This document shows positions 34,408-43,564 of a stretch of 64,000 nucleotides of DNA, one piece after another. Made by a program: the position numbers and the translations under genes. The DNA lies in the NCBI GenBank assembly GCA_913061265.1, contig CAJXVS010000001.1, positions 124,001-188,000 of the forward strand, written 5' to 3'. The notes under the pieces are model-generated. The model was not told where the DNA came from. It was given only the letters and a program-made list of their open reading frames with translations, and ran no database searches. Within the stretch, counting starts at the first letter, position 1. Every line of letters starts with the position of its first letter. This stretch comes from an uncultured Halobacteriovorax sp. GTDB lineage: Bacteria; Bdellovibrionota; Bacteriovoracia; Bacteriovoracales; Bacteriovoracaceae.

Positions 34408-36315
34408 ATGAGTATGAACACAATTAAAAATGCTGACGATTACAAACGCTTTTATGACATGAGTTTGAATGATAAAGAGGCCTTCTGGTCGGAAGTCGCC
34501 TCCAATTATAAATGGAATAGGCCCTTTGAAAAGATAACTTCAGGGGACTTTAATAACCTTGATGTAAAATGGTTCGAAGGCGCCAAGTTAAATATTACCG
34601 AGAACTGCATTGATAGGCACCTCGAAAAAAGAGCCAATAAAACCGCCATCATCTATGAGGCGAATAACCCAGATGAAGAATCACTTCATATCACCTATAA
34701 AGAACTTCATTCTAGGGTCTGTAAATTTGCAAATGTCTTAAAAGATAGAGGTGTAAAGAAAGGCGACAGAGTCATCTTTTATATGTCTATGGTCCCAGAT
34801 CTTCTTGTTGGTGTTCTTGCTTCGGCTCGAATCGGAGCGATTCACTCAGTGGTCTTTGGCGGCTTCTCTGCAAATGCTCTAGCGGGAAGAATTCAAGATT
34901 GTGAAGCGACTATTATTGTTACTAACGACGCTGGCTTTAGAGGAGATAAAACAGTTCCTCTTAAGGCCATAACTGATGAGGCGCTTAAAAGCTGCCCTAC
35001 TATCAAAACGGTTCTAGTCTCAAAAAGAGTTGGCGAAGATATTCAAATGATTGAAGGCCGCGATCATTGGCTACAACCAATGCTTGATCAGGCCGATAAT
35101 AACTGTGATCCCGTTTATGTGGACTCAGAGGACCCTCTTTTTATTCTTTATACATCAGGCTCTACAGGTAAACCTAAAGGCCTTCTTCATACTACTGCTG
35201 GCTATATGGTTTGGGCCGGAGAAACTTATAAGAATGTTTTTCAAGTCGGTGAGGACGATGTGTACTGGTGTACCGCAGATATTGGCTGGATAACAGGACA
35301 TAGTTATATTACTTATGGCCCTCTTCTTAATGGTTCTACTCAAGTTATGTTTGAAGGAGTTCCGACTTACCCTGATGCCGGACGCTTTTGGGAGGCCACA
35401 GAAAAGCATAAGGTCACTCATTTCTATACGGCCCCTACAGCTATTCGCGCCCTAGAGGCCCATGGGCTAGATTATGTTAAGAGTCATGACCTCTCTTCAT
35501 TAAAGGTCTTAGGAAGTGTTGGAGAGCCTATCAACGAAGAAGCTTGGGATTGGTATAATAAGAATATTGGAAAAGAAAAATGCCCTATCGTTGATACTTG
35601 GTGGCAAACAGAAACGGGCGGGATCATGATCTCTCCTCTTCCTGGTGTTGGAAAGTTTCTACCAAGCTTTGCTGAATCTCCCCTTCCTGGAGTTGATCCT
35701 ATCTTTGTTGACGCTGAAGGAGTCGAAGTCACTGGTAACCCTGCTGAAGGTAACCTTTGCATCAGATCTCCTTGGCCCGGCATGGCGCGGACTATCTGGG
35801 GCGATCATGAGCGCTACCGCCAAACTTACTTCTCTACCTACCCTGGACTTTATTTTACTGGAGATGGAGCAAAGAGAAATGAGCAAGGTGATTACAGGAT
35901 CACTGGTAGAGTGGATGATGTCATCAATGTTAGTGGCCATAGAATGGGGACAGCGGAAGTTGAAGATGCCCTTAATCAACATGAGGATATTGTTGAGTCG
36001 GCCGTTGTTGGATACCCTCACGATATAAAAGGTCAGGGGATTTACGCCTATGTTATCTGGAATCCACAAAGTAAGAATACTCAGGACCCTAAGCAAATCC
36101 ATAAAGAATTAAATGATATGGTCATCAAGATGATCGGTCCCATTGCAAAGCCAGACAAGGTTCAAGTTGTCTCTGGTCTACCAAAGACTCGTTCAGGAAA
36201 GATCATGAGGAGAATCCTAAGAAAGGTCGCTTCTGGGGATTCATCGAATATGGGAGATATTTCAACTCTTCTTAACCCTGAAGTGGTTGAAGAGATTAAG
36301 AATGGGGCTCTTTAA
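34408..36315 (+). CDS. acsA: Acetyl-CoA synthetase
   Basis: The 635-residue ligase makes acetyl-CoA from acetate, ATP and CoA. The adenylate-forming motifs are complete: LYTSGSTGKPKGLLHTTAGY near residues 248-267, DIGWITGHSYITYGPL near 291-306, DTWWQTETGG near 396-405, and KTRSGKIMRRILRK near 592-605, whose first Lys of the GK pair is the usual acetylation site. The start at 34408 follows AGGAA. Its end overlaps the convergent Nudix/MBL gene by 20 bp. It probably salvages acetate and feeds the same acetyl-CoA pool as the amino-acid pathways nearby. Confidence 0.95.
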   Translation: MSMNTIKNADDYKRFYDMSLNDKEAFWSEVASNYKWNRPFEKITSGDFNNLDVKWFEGAKLNITENCIDRHLEKRANKTAIIYEANNPDEESLHITYKELHSRVCKFANVLKDRGVKKGDRVIFYMSMVPDLLVGVLASARIGAIHSVVFGGFSANALAGRIQDCEATIIVTNDAGFRGDKTVPLKAITDEALKSCPTIKTVLVSKRVGEDIQMIEGRDHWLQPMLDQADNNCDPVYVDSEDPLFILYTSGSTGKPKGLLHTTAGYMVWAGETYKNVFQVGEDDVYWCTADIGWITGHSYITYGPLLNGSTQVMFEGVPTYPDAGRFWEATEKHKVTHFYTAPTAIRALEAHGLDYVKSHDLSSLKVLGSVGEPINEEAWDWYNKNIGKEKCPIVDTWWQTETGGIMISPLPGVGKFLPSFAESPLPGVDPIFVDAEGVEVTGNPAEGNLCIRSPWPGMARTIWGDHERYRQTYFSTYPGLYFTGDGAKRNEQGDYRITGRVDDVINVSGHRMGTAEVEDALNQHEDIVESAVVGYPHDIKGQGIYAYVIWNPQSKNTQDPKQIHKELNDMVIKMIGPIAKPDKVQVVSGLPKTRSGKIMRRILRKVASGDSSNMGDISTLLNPEVVEEIKNGAL

Positions 36316-37624
36316 GAGAGCCTTCTTTTACTAATTTTTCAAGATGCTTTTCAATAGTGGCGACGGCATAGATCTTAAGCCTCGCCTCTAGACCTTCATA
36401 GATCTCTTCAAAGATCTCTTCAGTATTCTTTCCAGAACTAGCGAGCTTTAAGACAAGGGCCTCGCGCTTCTTTCTATGGGCCAGAGTCATCTTAAGTTTA
36501 TGGACTCCCCCAAGAGCAATCCCATGGCTAGGAAAGATGGCCTTTGGCTCAAGAGCGATCACCTTTTCTAAAGAAGAAAAGTACTTTGCCATGTCTCCCT
36601 CATCACCGCCCACAACAACGGTGCCTACTGATTGAAAAAGATCTCCCGCTATTATCCATTCTTTAGATTCAACATAAGGGGCCAATTGCCCTTCGTCATG
36701 CCCAGGAACGGCCATTAAAAGAACGGGTTTTCCCTTCCAGTCCGTTAGGATATCGCCATCACAGGCCTTAAAAACATTATTTCTTTTAAAGTAATCTTGT
36801 CCCCACTTAGCTTCAATCCTAGTTCTTGAGTCAAGGCTTATAAAGATAGGCAGGTTAAGCTCTAGGCCTAGCCTCGGGGCAAATTCATGATGATCAGGAT
36901 GATGATGAGTTAAGAAAATCTTTTTTATCTCTAATGAAGAAATTGAATTCTTTAGTTTTAAGTATTCATCTTCATTTTTTGGGGAAGGATCTATAAGAGT
37001 ATCCCCTATGAGAAAGCAATTTGTTCTATTGGCCGGGGGAAAGGTATGAGATAGTGGAAGAAATTGTTTAATTCCACTTATACTTTCAATCCAAGGAACC
37101 TGCGATTCGGGATTATAGGGAAGCCTAAGCTCTGCCCTCTCATTGCTAAATAAAGAGGCTGCAAAACGTTCAATGATTCTCACTGTGGGAGGAACCGCTA
37201 AATGAAGCCCATCTTCATATTCTTTTAAAAGTTCCGCTCCTTTTTTCCAACTGGCTTCAAAGACCTCTCCCTCATCACAATTAAATTCTATTTTTTCTGT
37301 CAGTTCTACCCAGTAAAAATAAGTTTCAAAACGATAAGGATTAAATTCAGGCGTTACGGCCAAAGCTATCTCTTCAACTCTTTTGATAGGAAGTGACTTT
37401 AGATCTATATTAACTTCTTCTTTAACTTCTCGAATCAAGGCCTGCATCAATTCAGGCGAGAACTTATCTAATTCACTATGCCCTGTAGGCTCTTTTGAAT
37501 CCTCACGGTCTACCTTTCCTCCAGGAAAGGCCAAGTATCCTGGAAAGACAGTTAGGTAATTCTGACGTTTTACGGAAAAAATCTCATCTTCAAAAGTAAA
37601 CACAACCGTGACTGCTTTTCTCAT
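36296..37624 (-). CDS. Fusion of a Nudix hydrolase and a metallo-beta-lactamase-fold hydrolase
   Basis: The N-terminal ~190 residues form a Nudix domain: AFPGGKVDRED near 32-42 and, after a short insertion, ALIREVKEEVNID near 62-74, which complete the GX5EX7REUXEE box. The second half has the metallo-beta-lactamase metal motif THHHPDHHEF near 239-248 and GHDEGQLAPY near 298. A C-terminal helical region, a possible winged helix (KNTEEIFEEIYEGL), resembles LACTB2-type proteins. Nudix domains cleave nucleoside diphosphate-X bonds, and LACTB2-like enzymes can be endoribonucleases or glyoxalase II-like; the combined role is unknown. It overlaps the DUF962 gene by 4 bp. Confidence 0.85.
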   Translation of the reverse strand: MRKAVTVVFTFEDEIFSVKRQNYLTVFPGYLAFPGGKVDREDSKEPTGHSELDKFSPELMQALIREVKEEVNIDLKSLPIKRVEEIALAVTPEFNPYRFETYFYWVELTEKIEFNCDEGEVFEASWKKGAELLKEYEDGLHLAVPPTVRIIERFAASLFSNERAELRLPYNPESQVPWIESISGIKQFLPLSHTFPPANRTNCFLIGDTLIDPSPKNEDEYLKLKNSISSLEIKKIFLTHHHPDHHEFAPRLGLELNLPIFISLDSRTRIEAKWGQDYFKRNNVFKACDGDILTDWKGKPVLLMAVPGHDEGQLAPYVESKEWIIAGDLFQSVGTVVVGGDEGDMAKYFSSLEKVIALEPKAIFPSHGIALGGVHKLKMTLAHRKKREALVLKLASSGKNTEEIFEEIYEGLEARLKIYAVATIEKHLEKLVKEGSLKEPHS

Positions 37625-37941
37625 TCTTTTAGCTTCCCTTTGAAAGGTAATTCGAAGGTCAGCATTTGCCAGAACATAATAAAGTCTGAGGCTAAGCTTT
37701 TGATGGGGTACTTAAAAGTGGCAGGGCGATTCTTTTCAAAGACAAAATGTCCTAGCCAAGCAAAGAAGTAGCCAAAGAAAACACTAAGAAGAATAAATTT
37801 AAAATTTAGGCTTACTATAAAAGCTACTAAGTTCAGAATAACTAAGAAAGTCCCAATAAAGTGTAAGCTCCTCGAAATACCGAGGTTATGCTCCGACAGA
37901 TAATAAGGATAGAACTCTTTTAATGTTTTATACTCAGTCAT
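37621..37941 (-). CDS. DUF962 / Mpo1-like membrane protein
   Basis: This 106-residue protein matches the DUF962 family: YPYYLSEHNLGISRSLHFIG near residues 11-30 has the conserved His, Asn and His, followed by hydrophobic segments and GHFVFEKNRPATFKYP near 64-79. The yeast member Mpo1 is an Fe(II)-dependent dioxygenase in 2-hydroxy fatty acid breakdown; whether bacterial members do this is not established. It is upstream of and overlaps the Nudix/MBL gene (ATGA), so the two are expressed together. Confidence 0.85.
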   Translation of the reverse strand: MTEYKTLKEFYPYYLSEHNLGISRSLHFIGTFLVILNLVAFIVSLNFKFILLSVFFGYFFAWLGHFVFEKNRPATFKYPIKSLASDFIMFWQMLTFELPFKGKLKE

Positions 37942-37951
37942 TTATCACTCA

Positions 37952-39973
37952 CTAATTGAATTTAATCCATCCATCTTTTAATGAAATATCTATACTCTTG
38001 AATTCTCTAATAGCGGGCCAACCAAGGTTTAAGATTACATCTCGGCTGAAGATAGGGCCTTCAAGGTCTAATTCTTCAAAAGGACCTTTAAAACGAACCC
38101 CACCGCATTTAAGGATATTGTTCTTATAATTCTTTCCAAGGTTCTCAACTTTTATATCCCCTCTCACTTGTGAGCCTGTATCAACTCTTACGATATATCC
38201 TTCAGGGCACTTAAATTCGATGGCGTCATATTCAGACCTAAAGTTAGCTTGTAGATCTAAAGCTCCTTGAGGCTTACTTGTAAAATTTTTAAATTCAATT
38301 CTTTTGGTCTTTGGAGTTAAAGAGAACCCACTTCTATCAAAATTATTAAGCCCGAAGGTTCCGTCTACCCCAATAATTTTGAGATCAGCTAAGACCCATC
38401 TGGTGCTCATAAGCTTATGACTGCCGTGAGCTAGTGGTGTAGTCAGCATGACTTTAGGGGCATTCAAGGTCCTTCCCTCTGCCGTCTTAAGGGTCTTAGA
38501 CTCTAAGACGATCATTGATCTAAGCTCGTTTGAAGAAAGAGCGATTGGTCTTATGACTGAGTCCATAGCACCTAGATCAAGAACAAGTTTTCTTGAATTG
38601 ACATAGATCATAGGGAGATCATTATTTTCAAAGAAACGAATCTTCATTCCCGGACTAAAGACTTCAGGCAGTTTATTCTTCCATACCGTAAAGACACTTC
38701 TTGTTTTTGCTCCAAGCCAGCGGTCTAAAATAAGGCTGGTCTCATCAGTTGGGAAAAGATTTTGGTGTTTAAAGAGTGAGTCATAGACCTCTTGATCTGA
38801 GAGTACTTTGGCCATCTTAGAAGTGAGAACAATAGATTCGTAGTCTTCTCTACTAATGATACCTTGGTTGAATTTCTTTGAGGTCACTCTCGTATCAGGC
38901 CAATAGGAGCAGAGTCCTTTATTTAATTTTAACTGCTCTTTACGCATGACGGCCGCTACCACTAGAGCATGATCTAGTTCACCATTATAAAGGATGACTA
39001 AGTTTTTATCATCACAGACCACGCCTTCTTTGAAGATAGAGTTCTTAATAAAGTAGATCCCCTCTTCTTTGAGATCTTTTTGAAGGACCTCAAGGCTAGT
39101 GTCGATCATCTTTAATATTGTTTTCTTTGAAAACTCTTTTTGAGGTTTCCATTTTTTAGAGAGCTTCTTATAGACATGGAATTCTTTTTGTTTGATTAGT
39201 TCTGCAGACTCAGCAATGAGCCAGTCCTTAGTCCTCCAAGGAAAGTAACTTCTATAAAAGTAGAGGTTCGCAAGAGCTATATCTTTATCGATAACAGAGC
39301 ATTTAAAGGAATCGCATTCTTTATAAAGGAAGTAGTAGATCTCTTTTTCATGAAGCCACCTTGATTGATCTTTAAAATACCCTAAGAACTTTATATAGGG
39401 CTGAAGCCTAGCTCCTATTCTTTGGGCCGCACGGATCTCTTTTTTCTTCTCTAACAAACTGACACGCGTAATATGTTTTTGAAGTTGAACCACCATCTGA
39501 TCTTCTAATTTCTTTCTATTAGAGATTGAGTGTTTTTTCTTATTTTTAGAGAAGTACTGATAAAGGTGAAGAAGTTCATGAATACAATCAATCCTACCTG
39601 TCTCTTGCTTCATAAGAACCAACCTCTCAGGATAATACACCTGAGCTCTCTTGGTTGAGTTCATAAACGTTGAATATTCTTGTTCTTTGATTTGTCTTGG
39701 TTGAACTTCTTGAGAAAGAGTAAAGCCGAATTTCTTCTTAACCGTTTTCTTGCATTGGTTAAAACTCATATTCTTAAGTGAAGTTAATTCAGTCTTACTT
39801 AAAGAAAACCCAGTACAAAACTCTGCTGAACCATCTTTTTTAATCCCTGGTAAACAGTGGACAGCTTTATAGAGGTCCCCCTGCATCTTTCTCTTTAGCT
39901 TTCTTAAACCATTATATTCATCTGCGTAAAGGCTTGAAGTTAGAAATATTAGTAAGAGAATAAGTTGCTTCAT
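37952..39973 (-). CDS. Secreted protein with HExxH zincin-like and retropepsin-like motifs
   Basis: The 673-residue precursor has a signal peptide (cleavage near LYA-DE, residue ~17). HELLH near residue 133, followed about 21 residues later by an acidic LED, matches the gluzincin spacing HExxH-x20-E. Around residue 465, KLVLDLGAMDSVI resembles the retropepsin flap motif (usually DTGA), and about 80 residues later GVDGTFGLNNFD resembles its Gly-rich partner strand. The Thr of DTGA is replaced by Leu, so aspartic protease activity is doubtful. No whole-length family is recognised. It overlaps the ferredoxin oxidoreductase gene by 4 bp (ATGA), although its function seems unrelated. Confidence 0.65.
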   Translation of the reverse strand: MKQLILLLIFLTSSLYADEYNGLRKLKRKMQGDLYKAVHCLPGIKKDGSAEFCTGFSLSKTELTSLKNMSFNQCKKTVKKKFGFTLSQEVQPRQIKEQEYSTFMNSTKRAQVYYPERLVLMKQETGRIDCIHELLHLYQYFSKNKKKHSISNRKKLEDQMVVQLQKHITRVSLLEKKKEIRAAQRIGARLQPYIKFLGYFKDQSRWLHEKEIYYFLYKECDSFKCSVIDKDIALANLYFYRSYFPWRTKDWLIAESAELIKQKEFHVYKKLSKKWKPQKEFSKKTILKMIDTSLEVLQKDLKEEGIYFIKNSIFKEGVVCDDKNLVILYNGELDHALVVAAVMRKEQLKLNKGLCSYWPDTRVTSKKFNQGIISREDYESIVLTSKMAKVLSDQEVYDSLFKHQNLFPTDETSLILDRWLGAKTRSVFTVWKNKLPEVFSPGMKIRFFENNDLPMIYVNSRKLVLDLGAMDSVIRPIALSSNELRSMIVLESKTLKTAEGRTLNAPKVMLTTPLAHGSHKLMSTRWVLADLKIIGVDGTFGLNNFDRSGFSLTPKTKRIEFKNFTSKPQGALDLQANFRSEYDAIEFKCPEGYIVRVDTGSQVRGDIKVENLGKNYKNNILKCGGVRFKGPFEELDLEGPIFSRDVILNLGWPAIREFKSIDISLKDGWIKFN

Positions 39974-42900
39974 GAGAGAATTTCTCCAAAAACCTTTTCA
40001 AATTGCTCATAACGAACTTCGCGGTAACCCTTAATATTTTCAACTTCAACTAAACGTCTTCTAAGCTCATCCCCTTTTAACGAAGGAATAGAGTTAAGAA
40101 GCTCATGCTTAATCTTTGAAGCAATAAACCTTTCTTTTTTATGCCATGCCGGAAGGATCAACCTAAAGATCCTCATATGCCTCATCAATTTAAGCATCCA
40201 CTCTTTTGGGTTAATATCAAATTCGATATCGAAGCCTAAGATGTCAAAATGTGGTCTATTGATATGTTCTGTCTTAAAGCTTGAGCCTAATTTTAGATAG
40301 AGTTCACTTTCTCTATGCTTCATAAGAGGACTAATCATCTGATGGGCCACAAAGACTTCATCTTTAATAAAATAAGTACGGGCCAAGGTACGTAAGGCGC
40401 GTAAGACTAGTTTATCGTCTTTATAAAGACTATTTAAACTACCAGCTTCTTTCATAAAGCTCTCAAGGTGAGCTCCTCTGTCATAGAGAAGAATATCGTG
40501 AAGATATTTTGCCAGATGAAAATTTGAAACCTTTGGAAAATACTTCTTTAGAGTCTCTAAGTTTCTATCAAAGATACCAAGGATGACCTTAGTTGATTGC
40601 CAAGGCATGAAGCTCTCTTTCAAGCTATCTCTTATAACCTTAGAAGTCGCCTTACCCTTAATCTTTGAAACGGATTCTGAATCTCTTAAATGATACTGCT
40701 CTCTTCCTAGTTCAAAGGCCTCCAGATTATTCTGAAGTTCTTCTGGTCTCATGGTTCTTTTAAAGGCGCCAATCAGATCAGTATGAGAAAAAGGAAGTTT
40801 CCCTGATTGATAAGCCGCTCCTAAGATCATGGCAGAAGCGTAAACAGCTTTACCAAATCTCTCTTGGCATTTTCCTTTTAGGTTTCCTAGAAAGAGCCTT
40901 TCGCCTAATTTATCTTTTAAACTAGTTCTTAAATTTGCTTCAGTTATTGGATCTTCCTCTAAGGCTTTATCAAGAATGATTGATAATGGGGTTTGAAAGC
41001 TCTTGTCAAAGATTGCAATCCCTTTAGGTCCTAAGAAGTTGATATGACCAGAGCCGTCAAGAAGATCTGGAGAGACTAATAAGTCAGCACTACCAAGAGG
41101 TGTTACCGCTCCGTAGCTAGACCCTTTTTTAAAGACACAAAGATGACCTGTTACATTTCCATTTCTTTGGGCCAGTCCTTTTTGATCGACGAACTTAAAG
41201 TCGAGGTCATCTCTCCCGCCCATCTCTTTAGCGGCTTCCGCTAAGACTCGGCTAATTGTAGTCACACCAGAGCCACCAACTCCCGTGACGACTACCCGCC
41301 AACTTTTGAGACCCTCAAAACTTAAGGCATTCGTTGGCTCAGGAATATTAGAATTTATCTCGGTTTTATTACCAAGATATAGACTTGGGTGGTACTTAAA
41401 GACAGAGACTTTTTCAAAACTTGGGCAAACTTTAATCTTAGTACAATAACTATCGGCAACACAGATCTGTGGATCAATAGAGATCTTAGGTCCATAAGCA
41501 TCTTCAGTCTGAGTCAGCCCTGGACAACCAGTCATATCAACACAAACCCTACAATCTTCACAGGCCTCCGTATTAACTTGAAAAAATTCTTGAACGGCCA
41601 CTGTCTCGTTCTTGGAGAAAACCTTTCTCTCAACAGACTTTCTCTTGCCATGAAAAGTCAGTCCGCATTCTTTATTGGAAACAATAACTTTTACGCCAGG
41701 CTTTCTGACAACTTCATTTAGAGTATTCTTGTAAAAGTAACGATCACTTGGATTGACTTCAAGGCAAGTTTCAACACCTAAGTTCTTAGCAAGACCAAGC
41801 ATATCTTGCTCTGGTCTTTTTCTTCCATCAACACTCATTCCAGTTGATGGAGTGAACTGATGACCAGTCATGGCCGTATTATCATTATCTAATAAGATAT
41901 AAGTTATATTATGACCGCATTGAACAGAGTTACTAATATCAGTGAGTCCTGAATGAAAGAAGGTTGAATCTCCCATCAGGACAACACTAGGATTAGTAGT
42001 AAACATATCCATCCCTGCCCCAAGAGCGCCACCTTGCCCCATAGCGGAGAGGTTATGCATTTCTTTGAAGGGTTCTAGGAAACTCAATGAATAACAACCA
42101 ACATCACCATGACTGATAAGTTGAATGCCTTCTTTATCTAAGGTCTTTCTTAAATCTTTTAATAAACTTAAGGTTTCTCTATGAGGACAACCAGGACAAA
42201 AGGTCGGAAGTCTTTTAGGGAGATTTTCTCCTAGTGGATCAAAGTGATATCCCACTTCTCCACAGGCGCCACTACCAAGTTCACTTGAAAAATCAAGAAG
42301 GCTCTGACGGATGAGTTCGTAATTAAGACCACCATGAGAGACAAAGCCCGTTTTCCCACTAGGAAGAGACTTGCCATAGATCTTGAAATCTAACTGATGC
42401 TTTTCTTTTAAAGCTATTAGTTCTGCTTCAAGAAACCCACGTTTTTCTTCAACAACAATAACTGTTTCTCTTTTCTTAAGCCAAGGAACCAAGAGTTCGT
42501 CGACTAAGGGAAAAGAGCCCGCAGCTTTATAGACACTATAACTATTTAAGACTTCTCCTTCTTCTAAAACCTGTTTTAAGGTTTCAAAGATAGCACCCGT
42601 TGATAAGAGCCCTACTTTTGAGGAAGGCTCTCCGAGTTCTTGATCAAGAGCTAGCTTTGCTAAGACTCCCTGAACTCTTGGAAACCTTGTCTGAGTCATA
42701 GTTACATCGGCCTTTAATGAATTAGGCGGCACCATAACATTCTTAGTCAGATCAAAAGTTCTAGGGTCTATATGCGGTAGAGATTGATCAACAGGCTTTT
42801 CAGCGCCAATCTCAACACGTCCTCCTCCTTCGGCCATAAAGGTAGTGAGTAGAAGACCATGATAAACACTGGTTCTTTTACTAGCGTGAAGAGCATGCTC

Positions 42901-43380
42901 AACCCAATCCTTTAACTCTTGTGGAGTCGATGGTTCAAAGAAGGGAATATGAAGATGTTTAAAAAGGTAACGAGAATCTGCTGGTGTTGAAGTTGAAATA
43001 GACCAAGGGTCATCACCTACGACGATGACAATGCCAGGAAAGATCTCTTCTCCAGTATCAGGGTCAATCTTTGATCCACCAGGATTAGCAAAGTTTCCTA
43101 CGCTTAAAGCGTCAGAAGCTACGTGTAGACCCATTGATTTCATGGCCACCATGCAATCACGCCCAGCTTGCTTTGCCCCAGAGGCCATAGCAGCAGCGTT
43201 TGCTTCAGAATTGGCAATCACAACTTTGATGCCTTTCTTTTCTAATTCGGCCCTTTTTTCAAAGAGGATATTAAAATAGTCGGCCAGTGGTGAACCGGGA
43301 TATCCCGTATAGAGGGAGAAGCCTGCTTCGAGGCCCCCTTGAACGATCAATTCATTTCCACCCATTATTTCAATGGACAA
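39970..43380 (-). CDS. Indolepyruvate-type 2-oxoacid:ferredoxin oxidoreductase, single fused chain
   Basis: This 1136-residue chain fuses all parts of the enzyme that oxidatively decarboxylates aryl pyruvates to aryl-acetyl-CoA with ferredoxin reduction. The N-terminal domain begins GGNELIVQGGLEAGFSLYTG. The thiamine-diphosphate region has HGDVGCYSL and GDSTFFHSG (near 425-475). Cysteines CEDCRVC, CPGL, CVADSYC and CP (near 605-655) hold iron-sulfur clusters. The gamma domain has VVTGVGGSGVTTISRV (near 690), and a C-terminal ~200-residue region fits DUF6537. The start is TTG 43380 with AGGAG six bases upstream. It faces the HPPD-paa operon, so phenylpyruvate and 4-hydroxyphenylpyruvate are the likely substrates. 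Confidence 0.93.
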   Translation of the reverse strand: MSIEIMGGNELIVQGGLEAGFSLYTGYPGSPLADYFNILFEKRAELEKKGIKVVIANSEANAAAMASGAKQAGRDCMVAMKSMGLHVASDALSVGNFANPGGSKIDPDTGEEIFPGIVIVVGDDPWSISTSTPADSRYLFKHLHIPFFEPSTPQELKDWVEHALHASKRTSVYHGLLLTTFMAEGGGRVEIGAEKPVDQSLPHIDPRTFDLTKNVMVPPNSLKADVTMTQTRFPRVQGVLAKLALDQELGEPSSKVGLLSTGAIFETLKQVLEEGEVLNSYSVYKAAGSFPLVDELLVPWLKKRETVIVVEEKRGFLEAELIALKEKHQLDFKIYGKSLPSGKTGFVSHGGLNYELIRQSLLDFSSELGSGACGEVGYHFDPLGENLPKRLPTFCPGCPHRETLSLLKDLRKTLDKEGIQLISHGDVGCYSLSFLEPFKEMHNLSAMGQGGALGAGMDMFTTNPSVVLMGDSTFFHSGLTDISNSVQCGHNITYILLDNDNTAMTGHQFTPSTGMSVDGRKRPEQDMLGLAKNLGVETCLEVNPSDRYFYKNTLNEVVRKPGVKVIVSNKECGLTFHGKRKSVERKVFSKNETVAVQEFFQVNTEACEDCRVCVDMTGCPGLTQTEDAYGPKISIDPQICVADSYCTKIKVCPSFEKVSVFKYHPSLYLGNKTEINSNIPEPTNALSFEGLKSWRVVVTGVGGSGVTTISRVLAEAAKEMGGRDDLDFKFVDQKGLAQRNGNVTGHLCVFKKGSSYGAVTPLGSADLLVSPDLLDGSGHINFLGPKGIAIFDKSFQTPLSIILDKALEEDPITEANLRTSLKDKLGERLFLGNLKGKCQERFGKAVYASAMILGAAYQSGKLPFSHTDLIGAFKRTMRPEELQNNLEAFELGREQYHLRDSESVSKIKGKATSKVIRDSLKESFMPWQSTKVILGIFDRNLETLKKYFPKVSNFHLAKYLHDILLYDRGAHLESFMKEAGSLNSLYKDDKLVLRALRTLARTYFIKDEVFVAHQMISPLMKHRESELYLKLGSSFKTEHINRPHFDILGFDIEFDINPKEWMLKLMRHMRIFRLILPAWHKKERFIASKIKHELLNSIPSLKGDELRRRLVEVENIKGYREVRYEQFEKVFGEILS

Positions 43381-43564
43381 GACTTACTCCTGATTTTAAT
43401 CACTAATTTCAAGAGCATATCGCAGAATACATCATTTTAGTAAGCTATTCTTAGCACTCTAGCTTGCCGCACAAAAATCCCTTAGTCTTGTCCCTTGATT
43501 GGTAAAGAAAACTAGTACAGAATACGGAAATTAATAGAAAATCCCTCTTTATAGAAGGTTGAAT

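Noticed and set aside
36296-36315. Frameshift or misassembly where acetyl-CoA synthetase and the Nudix/MBL gene overlap
   Set aside because: Both proteins have normal-looking C-termini, and short convergent overlaps are frequent in this window.
43381-43564. Clear promoter pair between the ferredoxin oxidoreductase and HPPD
   Set aside because: Only weak TTGATT-like and AT-rich boxes are present; none has good spacing in either direction.
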